NCBI GenBank assembly: GCA_016871575.1
Contig: VHCW01000028.1
Location: 1-49,758, forward strand
Reading direction: 5' to 3'
Source: Verrucomicrobiota bacterium
GTDB taxonomy: Bacteria > Verrucomicrobiota > Verrucomicrobiia > Palsa-1439
Length of the DNA: 49,758 nt
Shown: positions 8,741 through 17,554 of the stretch, one piece after another
Numbering within the stretch: position 1 is the stretch's first letter
Layout of the letters: every line of letters begins with the position of its first letter
Program-made: the position numbers and the translations under genes
The notes under the pieces: model-generated
The model's input: the letters and a program-made list of their open reading frames with translations, nothing else
The model's database searches: none
Told to the model about the DNA's origin: nothing

Positions 8741-9580
8741 ATGGCTGGCGCAAAAATCACAATCTTTCTTCCAAATGGCGACCCGCAAAGTCTCCGAATC
8801 GCGGAACTGTCAAATTGGACTGGTAAAGCACTCGCTGCACCTCGCAGCGATTTAGATTTTGTTCTTACGCGGAAAGAACTTGAACAAGCTGGAGTCTATT
8901 TGCTCATCGGAACCGACCCTGACGATGGGAAGCTCTCGGCTTACATCGGCGAAGGTGAAGATGTTAGTAAGCGACTTCGCCAACATCGTGACAAAGAGTT
9001 TTGGGTTCAACTTGTGGTCTTTGTGAGTAAAGACGAGAATCTTACCAAAGCACACATTCGGTATCTTGAAGGTCGTCTTATCGAAGAAGCTGGTAAGACT
9101 CATCGCTACAAACTGGCGAACGACCAAACAAGTGGGGCGAAACTACCGGAAGCCGACCGTGAAGATATGGAGGTCTTCTTATCACAAGTGCGGCAACTGC
9201 TGCCAATCCTCGGCTGCGACATTCTTACGCCTCTTGTGAAGACGGAGACGGTATCTTCGCAAAGCCCGCTATTTGGCAGCATCAAGGGTCTAAGCTCACG
9301 CGGTCAACGGACAGCAAAAGGATTCGTCGTATTCGCTGATTCGGAAGCGGTCATTGCCCTGCGACCATCGGCTCCTACCTACATCATCGAAGCGCGAAAC
9401 AAGTTGAAGGCAGACAGAGTTCTCGTTGAAGAAGTTGGTAAGCTTCGCTTCACACGGAATGAGGAGTTCTCCAGTCCAAGCATGGCTGGCGCAATTATTT
9501 GCGGTGGCCACGTCAACGGTCTCACCTTCTGGCGAGACAAACACGGACGCGACCTAAAAGAGATTGAAGCTGGCAGTTAA
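8741..9580 (+). CDS. GIY-YIG nuclease-family protein with C-terminal DUF4357-like domain
   Basis: This 279-residue cytoplasmic protein has GVYLLIG at 51-57 and YIGEGEDVSKRLRQH at 68-82, the two halves of the GIY-YIG endonuclease motif including the catalytic Arg helix. The acidic helix follows (YLEGRLIEEA, about 109-118). The C-terminal third (SSQSPLF... FVVFADSEAV) looks like DUF4357, common behind GIY-YIG domains. Its codon usage is visibly AT-richer than the lyase genes on both sides, and it has its own promoter and a palindromic element just downstream. This suggests an insertion into the polysaccharide cluster. A role in DNA repair or defence is only a guess. Confidence 0.82.
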   Translation: MAGAKITIFLPNGDPQSLRIAELSNWTGKALAAPRSDLDFVLTRKELEQAGVYLLIGTDPDDGKLSAYIGEGEDVSKRLRQHRDKEFWVQLVVFVSKDENLTKAHIRYLEGRLIEEAGKTHRYKLANDQTSGAKLPEADREDMEVFLSQVRQLLPILGCDILTPLVKTETVSSQSPLFGSIKGLSSRGQRTAKGFVVFADSEAVIALRPSAPTYIIEARNKLKADRVLVEEVGKLRFTRNEEFSSPSMAGAIICGGHVNGLTFWRDKHGRDLKEIEAGS

Positions 9581-9598
9581 GAGCCACTAACAAAACTC

Positions 9599-9653
9599 GT
9601 AGTCGCAGGCTTTATGCCTGCGTTTTCCGCGCACCCGTAAAGGGTGCGGCTAC
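9599..9653. repeat. Paired palindromic repeat (REP/BIME-like)
   Basis: Two perfect 7-bp hairpins stand side by side: CGCAGGC/GCCTGCG at 9604-9622 with loop TTTAT, and CGCACCC/GGGTGCG at 9630-9648 with loop GTAAA. The block is bounded by GTAG on the left (9599-9602) and CTAC on the right (9650-9653). It lies between the GIY-YIG gene and the next lyase and could also act as a transcription terminator, although no U-run follows. Confidence 0.7.
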
Positions 9654-9796
9654 AGGAATCGCGGTTTTGTCAGCGCCTCTAAGTCTGCCGCACTCTTCGA
9701 ATCTCCATGCCGCATTGGGCAATACGCGTGGTTTGGAGCCTCACAAATTGCGGCGTGTACATCTGCGGCTTCAAAAACTGGTAGCAAACCAAAACT

Positions 9797-9824
9797 TTGC
9801 CGCGGTGTTGGTTTCTGGTACAAT
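9797..9824 (+). promoter_or_regulatory. Putative promoter of the second lyase gene
   Basis: TTGCCG (9797-9802) is 16 nt from a near-consensus TACAAT (9819-9824). The -10 ends 7 nt before the ATG at 9832, so transcription should begin on or next to the start codon. Confidence 0.5.
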
Positions 9825-9831
9825 TCCAGCC

Positions 9832-11679
9832 ATGAAACGAATTCTGTCATTCCTCTTTCCGTGTCTTCTGTGTGTTCTGTGGTTTTCCTCATTCGTCGCA
9901 TTGTCCGACGCAGCGGAATGGAAGGCGCCGGCGCGGGAACGGGTTCTTGCCACGTTGCGTCCCGATCATCCGCGCGTGATGGCGCGGACGGAGACATTTG
10001 TCAGCCTCAAATCGCAGGTAGCCCAAGGTGGTTTGCCGGCGAGTATCTACGCGGAGGTCAAGAAGTCTGCCGACAAAACGTTGCGCGAGCGGGTGTCGAA
10101 ATACGAGAAGCCGGACGGCAAACGCCTGTTGAGCGTCAGCCGGCGCGTGGTGGATCGGGTGCGCGCGTTGGCGCTCGTGTATCGGCTCGAAGGTGACCGG
10201 CGTTACGCGGAGCGGGCATGGCAGGAACTGGAAGCCGCCGCCCAATTCGAAGACTGGAACCCGAAGCATTTCCTCGACACAGCGGAGATGACGTATGCGT
10301 TCGCGATCGGGTACGATTGGTTGTACGACTGCTGGACCGACGCGCAACGGAAAGTGTTGCGCGAGGCCATCGTCACAAAAGGACTGCGGGAGGGCCTGAA
10401 GGTCTATGACAGCAAGAAGAAAGGCTGGGCGGCAAACGAGAACAACTGGAACCAGGTCTGCAACGGCGGCCTGATCAGCGGCGCGCTGGCCATCGCCGAT
10501 TCAGAACCGCAACTGGCATCCCGCATCGTTCACGAGGCGATGCAGAGCGTGACGTTGGCAATGAAACACTACGCGCCCGATGGCGCCGGCACGGAAGGCG
10601 TCACGTATTGGGCATACGGCACACGGTACAACATCGTGTTGCTGTCATCGCTGGAAACCGCCCTCGGCACCGACTTTGGACTCTCGCAGGTCGGCGCGCT
10701 GGGGTTGAGCGGGTATTATCAGATTTACATGAGCGGCGCGGACCGCCTCTCATTCAACTTTGCCGATTGCGGTCTCTCGCAGGTGTCGGCCCCGGAACAT
10801 TTCTGGCTGGCGCGCAAATACAATGTGCCGGCGTACAGTTGGTTCCGCCTCAGCGGCCTCGAAGGCAAAGGACGCCGTGGTGGCGTGATGGACCTGTTCT
10901 GGCTCGATGAACGCGGGCGCGGGATGAATTTTCAGGCATTGCCGCCCGACCGGTATTTTCGCAAGGCCGAGTGCGCCTCGATGCGCAGTTCATGGGCGCC
11001 CGATGCGATCATCGTCGGCATTCAAGCCGGTGATTCGATGAACCTCGGCGGCCACCGGCACCTTGACCTCGGCAGTTTCATCGTGGACGCGCTCGGCGAA
11101 CGTTGGATCATGGATTCCGGCACGGAAGGCGAAACCTACCAAGCCCACCGCCACAAGAATCCTCGTCACGCCTATTACCGGGTGCGGGCGGAAGGACACA
11201 ACCTGCCGGTGCTCAACCCGGACAAGGGGCCGGACCAGAATCCCAAAGCGGTTGCGAAGTTTGTGAAGTTCGAATCCGCTCCACAACAAGTCATGGCCGT
11301 TGTGGACCTGACCGAAGCGTATCAGCCGCATGTGCGTCGCGCCACGCGCACGTTCACCATGCCGGAACGCAAACGGCTGGTCGTGACCGATGAATTGCAG
11401 GCGGTGAAATCGTCCGAACTCTGGTGGTTCCTCCATACCGAAGCCGAGATCGCCTTGAGCGACAAGGGCCGGACCGCCACGCTCAGCCGCAATGGCAAAA
11501 ACTTCGTCGTCCGATTGCAGGAACCGGCCGGCGCGGCGTTCGAGGTGATGGATTGCAAGCCGCTGCCGACGTCACCAAACCCCGAAAAACAGGCCAGCAA
11601 CCGCGGTCGCAAACTCGCGCTCCACCTCAACAAGGTCCAATCCATCCGCATTCAGGCAGTGTTGGAACCACAACGATAA
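9832..11679 (+). CDS. Second secreted heparinase II/III-like lyase
   Basis: The ATG at 9832 gives a clean signal peptide (MKRILSFLFPCLLCVLWFSS, cleavage near DAAEW) and 615 residues; a longer reading frame upstream has no signal. The N-terminal part is the helical alginate-lyase-like toroid (FAIGYDWLYDCW, ENNWNQVCNGGLISGALA, GTEGVTYWAYGTRY). The C-terminal half carries GGHRHLDLGSF at about 406-416 and a Gly-rich DSGTEGETYQAHRH, the heparinase II/III catalytic-sheet pattern. It is only distantly similar to the lyase at 2972. The substrate is unknown. It has its own promoter and is the last gene of the polysaccharide cluster, convergent with pfp. Confidence 0.83.
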   Translation: MKRILSFLFPCLLCVLWFSSFVALSDAAEWKAPARERVLATLRPDHPRVMARTETFVSLKSQVAQGGLPASIYAEVKKSADKTLRERVSKYEKPDGKRLLSVSRRVVDRVRALALVYRLEGDRRYAERAWQELEAAAQFEDWNPKHFLDTAEMTYAFAIGYDWLYDCWTDAQRKVLREAIVTKGLREGLKVYDSKKKGWAANENNWNQVCNGGLISGALAIADSEPQLASRIVHEAMQSVTLAMKHYAPDGAGTEGVTYWAYGTRYNIVLLSSLETALGTDFGLSQVGALGLSGYYQIYMSGADRLSFNFADCGLSQVSAPEHFWLARKYNVPAYSWFRLSGLEGKGRRGGVMDLFWLDERGRGMNFQALPPDRYFRKAECASMRSSWAPDAIIVGIQAGDSMNLGGHRHLDLGSFIVDALGERWIMDSGTEGETYQAHRHKNPRHAYYRVRAEGHNLPVLNPDKGPDQNPKAVAKFVKFESAPQQVMAVVDLTEAYQPHVRRATRTFTMPERKRLVVTDELQAVKSSELWWFLHTEAEIALSDKGRTATLSRNGKNFVVRLQEPAGAAFEVMDCKPLPTSPNPEKQASNRGRKLALHLNKVQSIRIQAVLEPQR

Positions 11680-11759
11680 ACAGAACAGGCAATCAACCGG
11701 CGGCTCAGGCGGTTCTGTGTCCACCACAATGCAAATTACTTCCGCGCGGAGGTTATCAG

Positions 11760-12977
11760 CTACGCCTTCGCAACCTTGACGGCCTTGAGGCGGCCGATCT
11801 TCGGCAACTCGCCGACAATCGGTTTGGCGTAGGCGATGAACGCGGGGGTCACATCGTTGGCGTCCTTGTTGATGAACGCATCGGGCATGTGACGTGTTTC
11901 CTTGGCGACATTCTTCAATTCGGTGCGCTCAACGTATGTTGCGTATTTCTTGCCGGGTTTGCGCTTGATGGCGGTGCTGCCGCTGGCAAACTTGCCGCCG
12001 GTGGCGAACTTGACGGCCATTTGACCGCACAGCCGGGCTTCCCTGGCGTCCACGGCGCTGACGATGCCGGCAAAGCTGCGCTGGAGATAGCCGAAGGTGT
12101 CGGCGCGAACGCGGGAGGTGATTTCGGCTTTGCGGATGGCGTCGGCGAGCACGTCGCCGAGCGCGCCGGTGCCGCTGAGCTGGACGTTGCCGTGGCTGTC
12201 CACTTCCTTGGTGAACTTGGCGGCGATGGCCACGCCTTTTTCATCGGCAATGCCTTCGCTGACGGCGATGACGCAGCGTTTGAACTTCGTGAAGACGGCT
12301 TTCACGTCCGCGAGGAATTTGTCCATGCTGAACGGACGCTCCGGCAGGTAGATGAGGTGCGGGCCGTCGTCGGGATAGACGCGGGCCAGCGAAGCGGCGG
12401 CGGTGAGGAAGCCGGCATGGCGCCCCATGATGACGTTGATCTTGATGCCGGGCAGCGCGCGGTTGTCGAGGTTGTCGCCCATGAACGCCTGCGCGACGAA
12501 TCTGGCAGCGCTGCCGAAGCCGGGGGTGTGGTCGTTCTCGCGCAGATCGTTGTCAATGGTCTTGCAGATGTGGAAGCACTTCATCACGTAGCCGTGTCGC
12601 CGGGCTTCCTCGTTGATGATGTGGGTGGTCTCCGCCGAATCGTTGCCGCCGATGTAGAAGAAGTAGCGGATGTTGTGTTTCTGGAGGACCTCGAACACCT
12701 TCACGCAATCTTCCGGTGTCGGTTTCTTGCGGACGGAGCCGAGGGCGGACGAAGGCGTCTGGGCGACGAGTTCGAGGTTGGCGCGGGTTTCCTTGCCGAG
12801 GTCGCAGAGGTTTTCCTCGATGATGCCCCTGAGGCCGTGAAGGGAGCCGTAAATCTTTTTGATTTCCTTGTGGTTCTTGGCTTCGAGGACGGCGCCAACG
12901 AGGCTTTGGTTGATGACGGCGGTGGGGCCGCCGCTTTGGGCGATGAGCATGTTTCCGGTGAGTTTGTCAGTGGTCAT
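11760..12977 (-). CDS. pfp: Pyrophosphate-type 6-phosphofructokinase
   Basis: This is a 405-residue PFK. The N-terminal AQSGGPTAVINQSL is the nucleotide/PPi-binding loop; GGNDSAET (110-117) and KTIDND (139-144) are the discriminating sites. ATP enzymes have Gly in place of the Asp in GGND and Gly in place of the Lys in KTIDND; Asp plus Lys is the signature of PPi-dependent enzymes. So the reaction is probably fructose-6-P + PPi to fructose-1,6-bisphosphate + Pi, reversible in the cytosol. MGRHAGFLT is the substrate-binding motif. It starts 15 nt after accC, as the last gene of a long minus-strand unit. Confidence 0.9.
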   Translation of the reverse strand: MTTDKLTGNMLIAQSGGPTAVINQSLVGAVLEAKNHKEIKKIYGSLHGLRGIIEENLCDLGKETRANLELVAQTPSSALGSVRKKPTPEDCVKVFEVLQKHNIRYFFYIGGNDSAETTHIINEEARRHGYVMKCFHICKTIDNDLRENDHTPGFGSAARFVAQAFMGDNLDNRALPGIKINVIMGRHAGFLTAAASLARVYPDDGPHLIYLPERPFSMDKFLADVKAVFTKFKRCVIAVSEGIADEKGVAIAAKFTKEVDSHGNVQLSGTGALGDVLADAIRKAEITSRVRADTFGYLQRSFAGIVSAVDAREARLCGQMAVKFATGGKFASGSTAIKRKPGKKYATYVERTELKNVAKETRHMPDAFINKDANDVTPAFIAYAKPIVGELPKIGRLKAVKVAKA

Positions 12978-12992
12978 GGTGTTTTGTATTGC

Positions 12993-14369
12993 TTATTGTT
13001 CCTTGGGAGGAACGATGGGTTGCGGGGTGGTCAGAAGACGTTCAATGAACGCTGTCGAGTAACGGCCTCGACGGAAATTGGGGTCTTTGAGGATGATCTG
13101 GTGCAACGGAACCGTGGTTTTGATGCCACGAATCACGAATTCGTCCAGCGCGCGCGCCATGCGGTCGAGGGCTTCCCGGCGGTCTTTGCCGTAGCAGATG
13201 AGCTTGCCAATCATGGAATCGTAATCGGGCGGAATCACGTAGCCGCTGTAGGCGTGTTTGTCCACGCGAACACCGAGGCCGCCGGGCACGTGCATGAACT
13301 CGATCTTGCCGGGGCACGGCTGGAAATTGTTGAACGGGTCTTCGGCGTTGATGCGGCACTCGATGGCAGCGCGGTCGAATGTGATGTCCTTCTGGTCGTA
13401 GCCCAGCGGCTCGCCGGCGGCGATGCGAAGCTGTTCCTTCACGAGGTCAATGCCGGTCACTTCCTCGGTGACGGGATGTTCGACCTGAACGCGGGTGTTC
13501 ATCTCGATGAAGTAGAATTCCTTCTTCTCTTCGCTGTAGATGAACTCGACGGTGCCGGCGTTGACGTACTTGACGGCCTCGGCGGCTTTGATGGCGGCTT
13601 TGCCCATCTTCTTGCGGAGGTCGGCGTTCATGACGGGCGAGGGGGATTCCTCGATGAGTTTCTGGTGGCGGCGCTGGATGGAACAATCGCGTTCGCCAAG
13701 GTGGACGATGCGGCCTTTGTTGTCACCGAGAATCTGGAACTCGATGTGTCGCGGGTTCTCGATGTACTTTTCGATGTAGATGTTGGGGTTGTTGAAGGCG
13801 CGTTCGGCTTCGGAGCGGGCGGTGTAAAGTCCCTTGATCAGCGCCGGATCGTTGTGGGCGATGCGCATCCCCCGGCCGCCGCCGCCGCCGGCCGCCTTGA
13901 TGATGACGGGGTAACCGATTTTGCGAACGACCGTAAAGGCTTCCTGTTCGTCGGTGACCGGGCCGTCGCTGCCGGGAACGACGGGAACCCCCGCTTTTCT
14001 CATGGTAGCGCGGGCAGCGACTTTGTCGCCCATGGCACGGATGGCGGAGCTGGGGGGACCGATGAATTTGATTTTGCAGTTTTCGCAGACTTCGGCGAAG
14101 TGGGCGTTCTCGGAAAGGAACCCGTAACCGGGATGGATGGCTTCGACATCGCCGATCTCCGCGGCGCTGATGAGACGGTCAATCTTGAGGTAGCTCTCGG
14201 TGCTGGGACCGGGGCCAATGCAAACTGCCTCGTCAGCCAATTGGATGTGAAGACTGTTGCTGTCGGCTTGGGAATACACGGCCATGGTCCGAATGCCGAG
14301 TTCCTTGCAAGCACGAATGATACGCACCGCAATCTCACCGCGGTTGGCGATTAGAATCTTGTCAAACAT
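12993..14369 (-). CDS. accC: Acetyl-CoA carboxylase, biotin carboxylase subunit
   Basis: This 458-residue protein has the usual AccC length. It opens with [25 protein letters not shown]. The ATP-grasp glycine loop is [12 protein letters not shown], and the catalytic/metal motif [14 protein letters not shown] follows. It carboxylates biotin on AccB using ATP and bicarbonate, the first half-reaction of malonyl-CoA synthesis. accB lies 6 nt upstream; pfp follows 15 nt downstream. AccA and AccD are not in the window. Confidence 0.97.
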   Translation of the reverse strand: MFDKILIANRGEIAVRIIRACKELGIRTMAVYSQADSNSLHIQLADEAVCIGPGPSTESYLKIDRLISAAEIGDVEAIHPGYGFLSENAHFAEVCENCKIKFIGPPSSAIRAMGDKVAARATMRKAGVPVVPGSDGPVTDEQEAFTVVRKIGYPVIIKAAGGGGGRGMRIAHNDPALIKGLYTARSEAERAFNNPNIYIEKYIENPRHIEFQILGDNKGRIVHLGERDCSIQRRHQKLIEESPSPVMNADLRKKMGKAAIKAAEAVKYVNAGTVEFIYSEEKKEFYFIEMNTRVQVEHPVTEEVTGIDLVKEQLRIAAGEPLGYDQKDITFDRAAIECRINAEDPFNNFQPCPGKIEFMHVPGGLGVRVDKHAYSGYVIPPDYDSMIGKLICYGKDRREALDRMARALDEFVIRGIKTTVPLHQIILKDPNFRRGRYSTAFIERLLTTPQPIVPPKEQ

Positions 14370-14375
14370 GGTCTC

Positions 14376-14822
14376 TTATTTGGGTCGGACGGCAAACAAT
14401 TTCTGGCCGAACTCGACGGGCTTGGAGTTTCCGGCGACGATTTCAGCGATGACGCCTTTGCAGTCGGCCTTGATTTCGTTCATGACCTTCATGGCCTCAA
14501 CGATGCAAACGACCGTTTCCTCGTCCACCTCGGTGCCGACTTCGACATAGGGCGGCGAGTCGGGCGATGGCGAGCGGTAGAAGGTGCCGACCATCGGCGA
14601 GGTGACATGCTTGAGGTCCGACGCCGGAACGGCAGGAGCGGGAACCGCAGGAGCCGGCGCGGGCGCCGCCACGGCGGCAGGCGGCGGCAGCGTCACGGCC
14701 TGCTGGACGCCTTCCGGGCCGCGTTTGATGCGGATTTTCAGCCCGTTGGATTCCATCGAGAATTCCGACAGGTCGTTGTCCTTCATCATTTCTACGATTG
14801 CTTTGATTTGATCGAGTTCCAT
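14376..14822 (-). CDS. accB: Acetyl-CoA carboxylase biotin carboxyl carrier protein
   Basis: This 148-residue protein has an N-terminal helical domain (1-38), a Pro/Ala-rich flexible linker (about 46-67) and a C-terminal biotinyl domain. The modified lysine is K112 in VEAMKVMNEI. SPMVGTFYRSPSPDSPPYVEVG is the typical domain opening (split here from the rest). An AAGGACA stretch just before the ATG can serve as ribosome binding site. It follows the O-antigen-ligase-like gene by 23 nt and precedes accC by 6 nt. Confidence 0.96.
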   Translation of the reverse strand: MELDQIKAIVEMMKDNDLSEFSMESNGLKIRIKRGPEGVQQAVTLPPPAAVAAPAPAPAVPAPAVPASDLKHVTSPMVGTFYRSPSPDSPPYVEVGTEVDEETVVCIVEAMKVMNEIKADCKGVIAEIVAGNSKPVEFGQKLFAVRPK

Positions 14823-14845
14823 GCTCGTGTCCTTTTAAGGTTCAA

Positions 14846-16564
14846 CTAGAATGGCGGGGACTGTAGCAAACCGCCCCGGTCTTGTCTAACGCTTTCCTCA
14901 ACCATGTTCAGTTGCTCCCGGCAGCCTTTGTCGGTCGGGTTTAACGCCGCCGCCCACCGCAAAGCCGTCACCGACGGCCCGCGTTTGCCCGCCAACCAGT
15001 AGGCCCGGGCCAGGCGAACGTGATGCGCCGCTCGCATCGGGTCGAGGTCAATCGCCCTTTGGTAACTTCCCACCGCCACTTCGGTCTCGTTCAATTGCAA
15101 GGCCGCGTCACCCAGCGCCGCCCAATAATGCGGGTTGTACGGCGCCCAACGGACCGCCTCCAGCGCCGCCTGCGCACGGGCTTCGTCCGTCGCCGCCTTT
15201 GCCTTGCCAAAGGCGACCGATGCCGCGCACATCCGCCCCTCGAACCAGAATACCGCCAGAACCGCCAACACCGCCAGCGGCAGGCGCACCCGCCGTCGGG
15301 AATCCGTCGTTGCCGGTTGACCGGAACGCGCCAACCCCTGCACGACGCCGAGCAGCGCAAACGCCGGCAACGCGACACCGGGCACGTACAGGTTGGAGTC
15401 AATCAGGCCGTGCACTGTCCAGGCCACCAATGCCGCCACCAGCGCCGCACTTGGCGCATCGCCGCGCCGTCGCGCCAGCCGCGCCGCCTCCCACAAACCA
15501 ACCGCCCACAGCGCCGCAAAGACCACGAAGGCCGCCACGCCTGAATCCGACCACATTTGGAGGAAATTGTTGTGCACAAGCTGCGCCTCCTCCGTCAACG
15601 CCGTCTTGTACTTCGGATAAATCGAGCCGAACGTCCCCGGCCCGGTGCCGAGCCAGGGATAATCTCGGATAATCCGCACGGCGCCGCCCCAATAATCCAG
15701 CCGCGCCTCCAAGCTGCTCCGTCCAAGGTGCAGGAAACCGCCTTTCCACGCCACGCCACCGAGAAGCACAAGCGCCGTCACGATCGCCAATCCCCACCGC
15801 CAACGGCTGGAACCTTTCGACAACACCAGCCAAGCCAGCGCCCCCGCCGCCACCGCCACAAATCCGCCGCGCGACCCCGACAACGCCAGGCACGCCCCCA
15901 TCACGCCGCCGGCCAGCGTGACCGCGGTGATCTTGGTTGTTTTGCCGTCCGCTTTCAACCAGAGCCAGGCCAGCACCGGCGCGAATGCCACCGCCAAGAA
16001 ACCCGCCAGCGCGTTCGGCGAGACGAAAGAACCGAAGACCCGGCGGCTCGTTAGTTTCAAGCGGAGCGCGTCCGAAAGGTCAGCGTGTTCCGCCGCGTAC
16101 CGGCGCGTCGCGTCGAGGCCGCCGAATTGTTGTTCCAGCGCCGTCGCGCACACCAGCAGCGCGGTTGCCGACAACGCGCCGAGCAGCCACGGTTCCCATC
16201 CCGGCTCGCGCGCGCACCGGGCCGCCGCGAAAAACACGGCCGCGCACGCGCCAAAATGCAACAGCGTGTCCAAGGCCGTCTGCCGGCAAATGGCCGCCGG
16301 CACGGCCAGCGCCTGCGTGAGAAGCCACAGCAGCGCCAAGACGCCAAGCAGCCCGGGACGCGCCGCCGGTGCGCGTTCGAACACCAGCAACAAACCGATG
16401 ACCGCCGCGGCCATCACGGCGAACTGGTTCGGCCACGACCAGAACAGCCATTCGCCGGACGACGACGGCAACACGACAAGCGACTGGAGGTTGACCGGCA
16501 CGCTGAACTTCAGCGGCGCCAGCAACAACAGCAGTCCCGTCAAGGCAAGGAGCCAGCGTTTCAT
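14846..16564 (-). CDS. O-antigen ligase/polymerase-like membrane protein with C-terminal TPR
   Basis: This 572-residue protein has about ten hydrophobic segments over the first 400 residues. It includes the Wzy_C/WaaL-type periplasmic loop region GTGPGTFGSIYPKYKTALTE with a conserved VHNNFLQMWSDSG, which is characteristic of O-antigen ligase domain proteins. The last 150 residues contain TPR-like repeats (YWAALGDAALQLNETEVAVG, YQRAIDLDPMRAAHHVRLARAYW). Such proteins transfer or polymerise glycans at the outer face of the inner membrane; the exact acceptor is unknown. Its ATG directly abuts the holB stop (TAAATG), so expression is coupled with DNA-replication genes, an odd pairing. Confidence 0.82.
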   Translation of the reverse strand: MKRWLLALTGLLLLLAPLKFSVPVNLQSLVVLPSSSGEWLFWSWPNQFAVMAAAVIGLLLVFERAPAARPGLLGVLALLWLLTQALAVPAAICRQTALDTLLHFGACAAVFFAAARCAREPGWEPWLLGALSATALLVCATALEQQFGGLDATRRYAAEHADLSDALRLKLTSRRVFGSFVSPNALAGFLAVAFAPVLAWLWLKADGKTTKITAVTLAGGVMGACLALSGSRGGFVAVAAGALAWLVLSKGSSRWRWGLAIVTALVLLGGVAWKGGFLHLGRSSLEARLDYWGGAVRIIRDYPWLGTGPGTFGSIYPKYKTALTEEAQLVHNNFLQMWSDSGVAAFVVFAALWAVGLWEAARLARRRGDAPSAALVAALVAWTVHGLIDSNLYVPGVALPAFALLGVVQGLARSGQPATTDSRRRVRLPLAVLAVLAVFWFEGRMCAASVAFGKAKAATDEARAQAALEAVRWAPYNPHYWAALGDAALQLNETEVAVGSYQRAIDLDPMRAAHHVRLARAYWLAGKRGPSVTALRWAAALNPTDKGCREQLNMVEESVRQDRGGLLQSPPF

Positions 16565-17554
16565 TTAGATCAGTTTCAGCAACCCGACTTCGAGCGCAAA
16601 CGGCTCGCTGATGTGGCGCGCCAGCGCGTCGCGGATTCCCTCGACCGCGTCCAGTTGCGCCGCCGCGCGTTCCCAACTCAGGCCGGCGGTCGCGCGCCGC
16701 AACTCGTCGAGGTGGTCGCCGTGCGCAAGAACCGCCGCCTCCGCGCCGGACACGCACAGCAACGCGTCGGCAAACCACGTGTACAGCTCCTCCAGCACCC
16801 GCTCGCGGCGGCCGCGATATTCACCCTCGATCTGGGCGGCGCGTTCCTTTTCGAGCTTCTCGCGGCCCTCCGCTTCGACATCTTCGTCCAGCGGCGGCAC
16901 GGTTTCCTCAACCGACGCCCGGATCTCGCCGAGCAGTTTCGTCAGCGCCGCGTGAAGCCGGTACACGTGGGCGATGCCGCGCGGTTGGGCGGCGGCGAAC
17001 TCGACGAGCAACGACAACGTCCGTTCCTGTTCCGGTGTGCGTTCCGTGAGGATTGCTCCGAAGGACAAGCGCAGGCAACGCGAGAGAATGGTCGGCAGCA
17101 GCCGTTGCGGTTCGCCGGTCAACAGCAGAATCACCGTGCGCGACGGCGGTTCCTCCAGCGTTTTCAGGAAGGCGTTTTGGGCGGCCTCATTCATGCACTC
17201 GGCATCCGTGATGACCCCGACCTTGACGCGGGCATCCATCGGCTTGAGCGCGATGGCATTGGTGAACTCGCGTATCTGGTCAATCTTGATCTGCCGGCTT
17301 TTCGACTCCGGTTTCACCCAATGCACGTCGGGATGCGATCCCTTTTCAATGTCGAGGCAGGACTTGCACCGGCCGCAGGCGTCGTGTTTGCGCTGGAGGC
17401 AGTTCAATGCCTGCGCCAGCGTGGCCGCCACGGCGCGCTTGCCGCTGCCGCGCGGCCCGGCGAACAAATACGCGTGCGCGAGGCGGTTCTCGCGCAAGCT
17501 GCGCTGAAGCCGCTCGGCAACCGCGCGATCACCGCTGAAATCGTCAAAGGACAT
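16565..17554 (-). CDS. holB: DNA polymerase III delta-prime subunit (clamp loader)
   Basis: This 329-residue AAA+ protein opens with MSFDDFSGDRAVAERLQRSL. Walker A is GPRGSGKR at 33-40, and a zinc module is formed by C52, C60, C63 and C66 (DACGRCKSC). FLKTLEEPPSRTVILLLT is the sensor-1 region typical of the delta-prime/gamma family. The SRC-like arginine finger is present as ILSRCLRL. It is a subunit of the clamp loader that places DnaN on DNA. It overlaps the end of tmk by 11 nt and abuts the downstream membrane protein gene. Confidence 0.93.
   Translation of the reverse strand: MSFDDFSGDRAVAERLQRSLRENRLAHAYLFAGPRGSGKRAVAATLAQALNCLQRKHDACGRCKSCLDIEKGSHPDVHWVKPESKSRQIKIDQIREFTNAIALKPMDARVKVGVITDAECMNEAAQNAFLKTLEEPPSRTVILLLTGEPQRLLPTILSRCLRLSFGAILTERTPEQERTLSLLVEFAAAQPRGIAHVYRLHAALTKLLGEIRASVEETVPPLDEDVEAEGREKLEKERAAQIEGEYRGRRERVLEELYTWFADALLCVSGAEAAVLAHGDHLDELRRATAGLSWERAAAQLDAVEGIRDALARHISEPFALEVGLLKLI

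Noticed and set aside
9604-9648. Hairpin pair as ordinary intrinsic terminators
   Set aside because: No U-run follows either stem and the GTAG/CTAC borders match other elements, so a repeat family fits better, although termination is not excluded.
11680-11718. ACAGAAC/GTTCTGT inverted repeat as terminator between the lyase and pfp
   Set aside because: The arms are short with a long interval and there is no T-run, so the evidence is too weak.
11424-14354. Plus-strand open frame of 976 codons
   Set aside because: It is antisense to accC, accB and pfp, whose motifs are clear; its translation is Gly/Val/Asp/His-rich noise typical of the mirror of high-GC genes.
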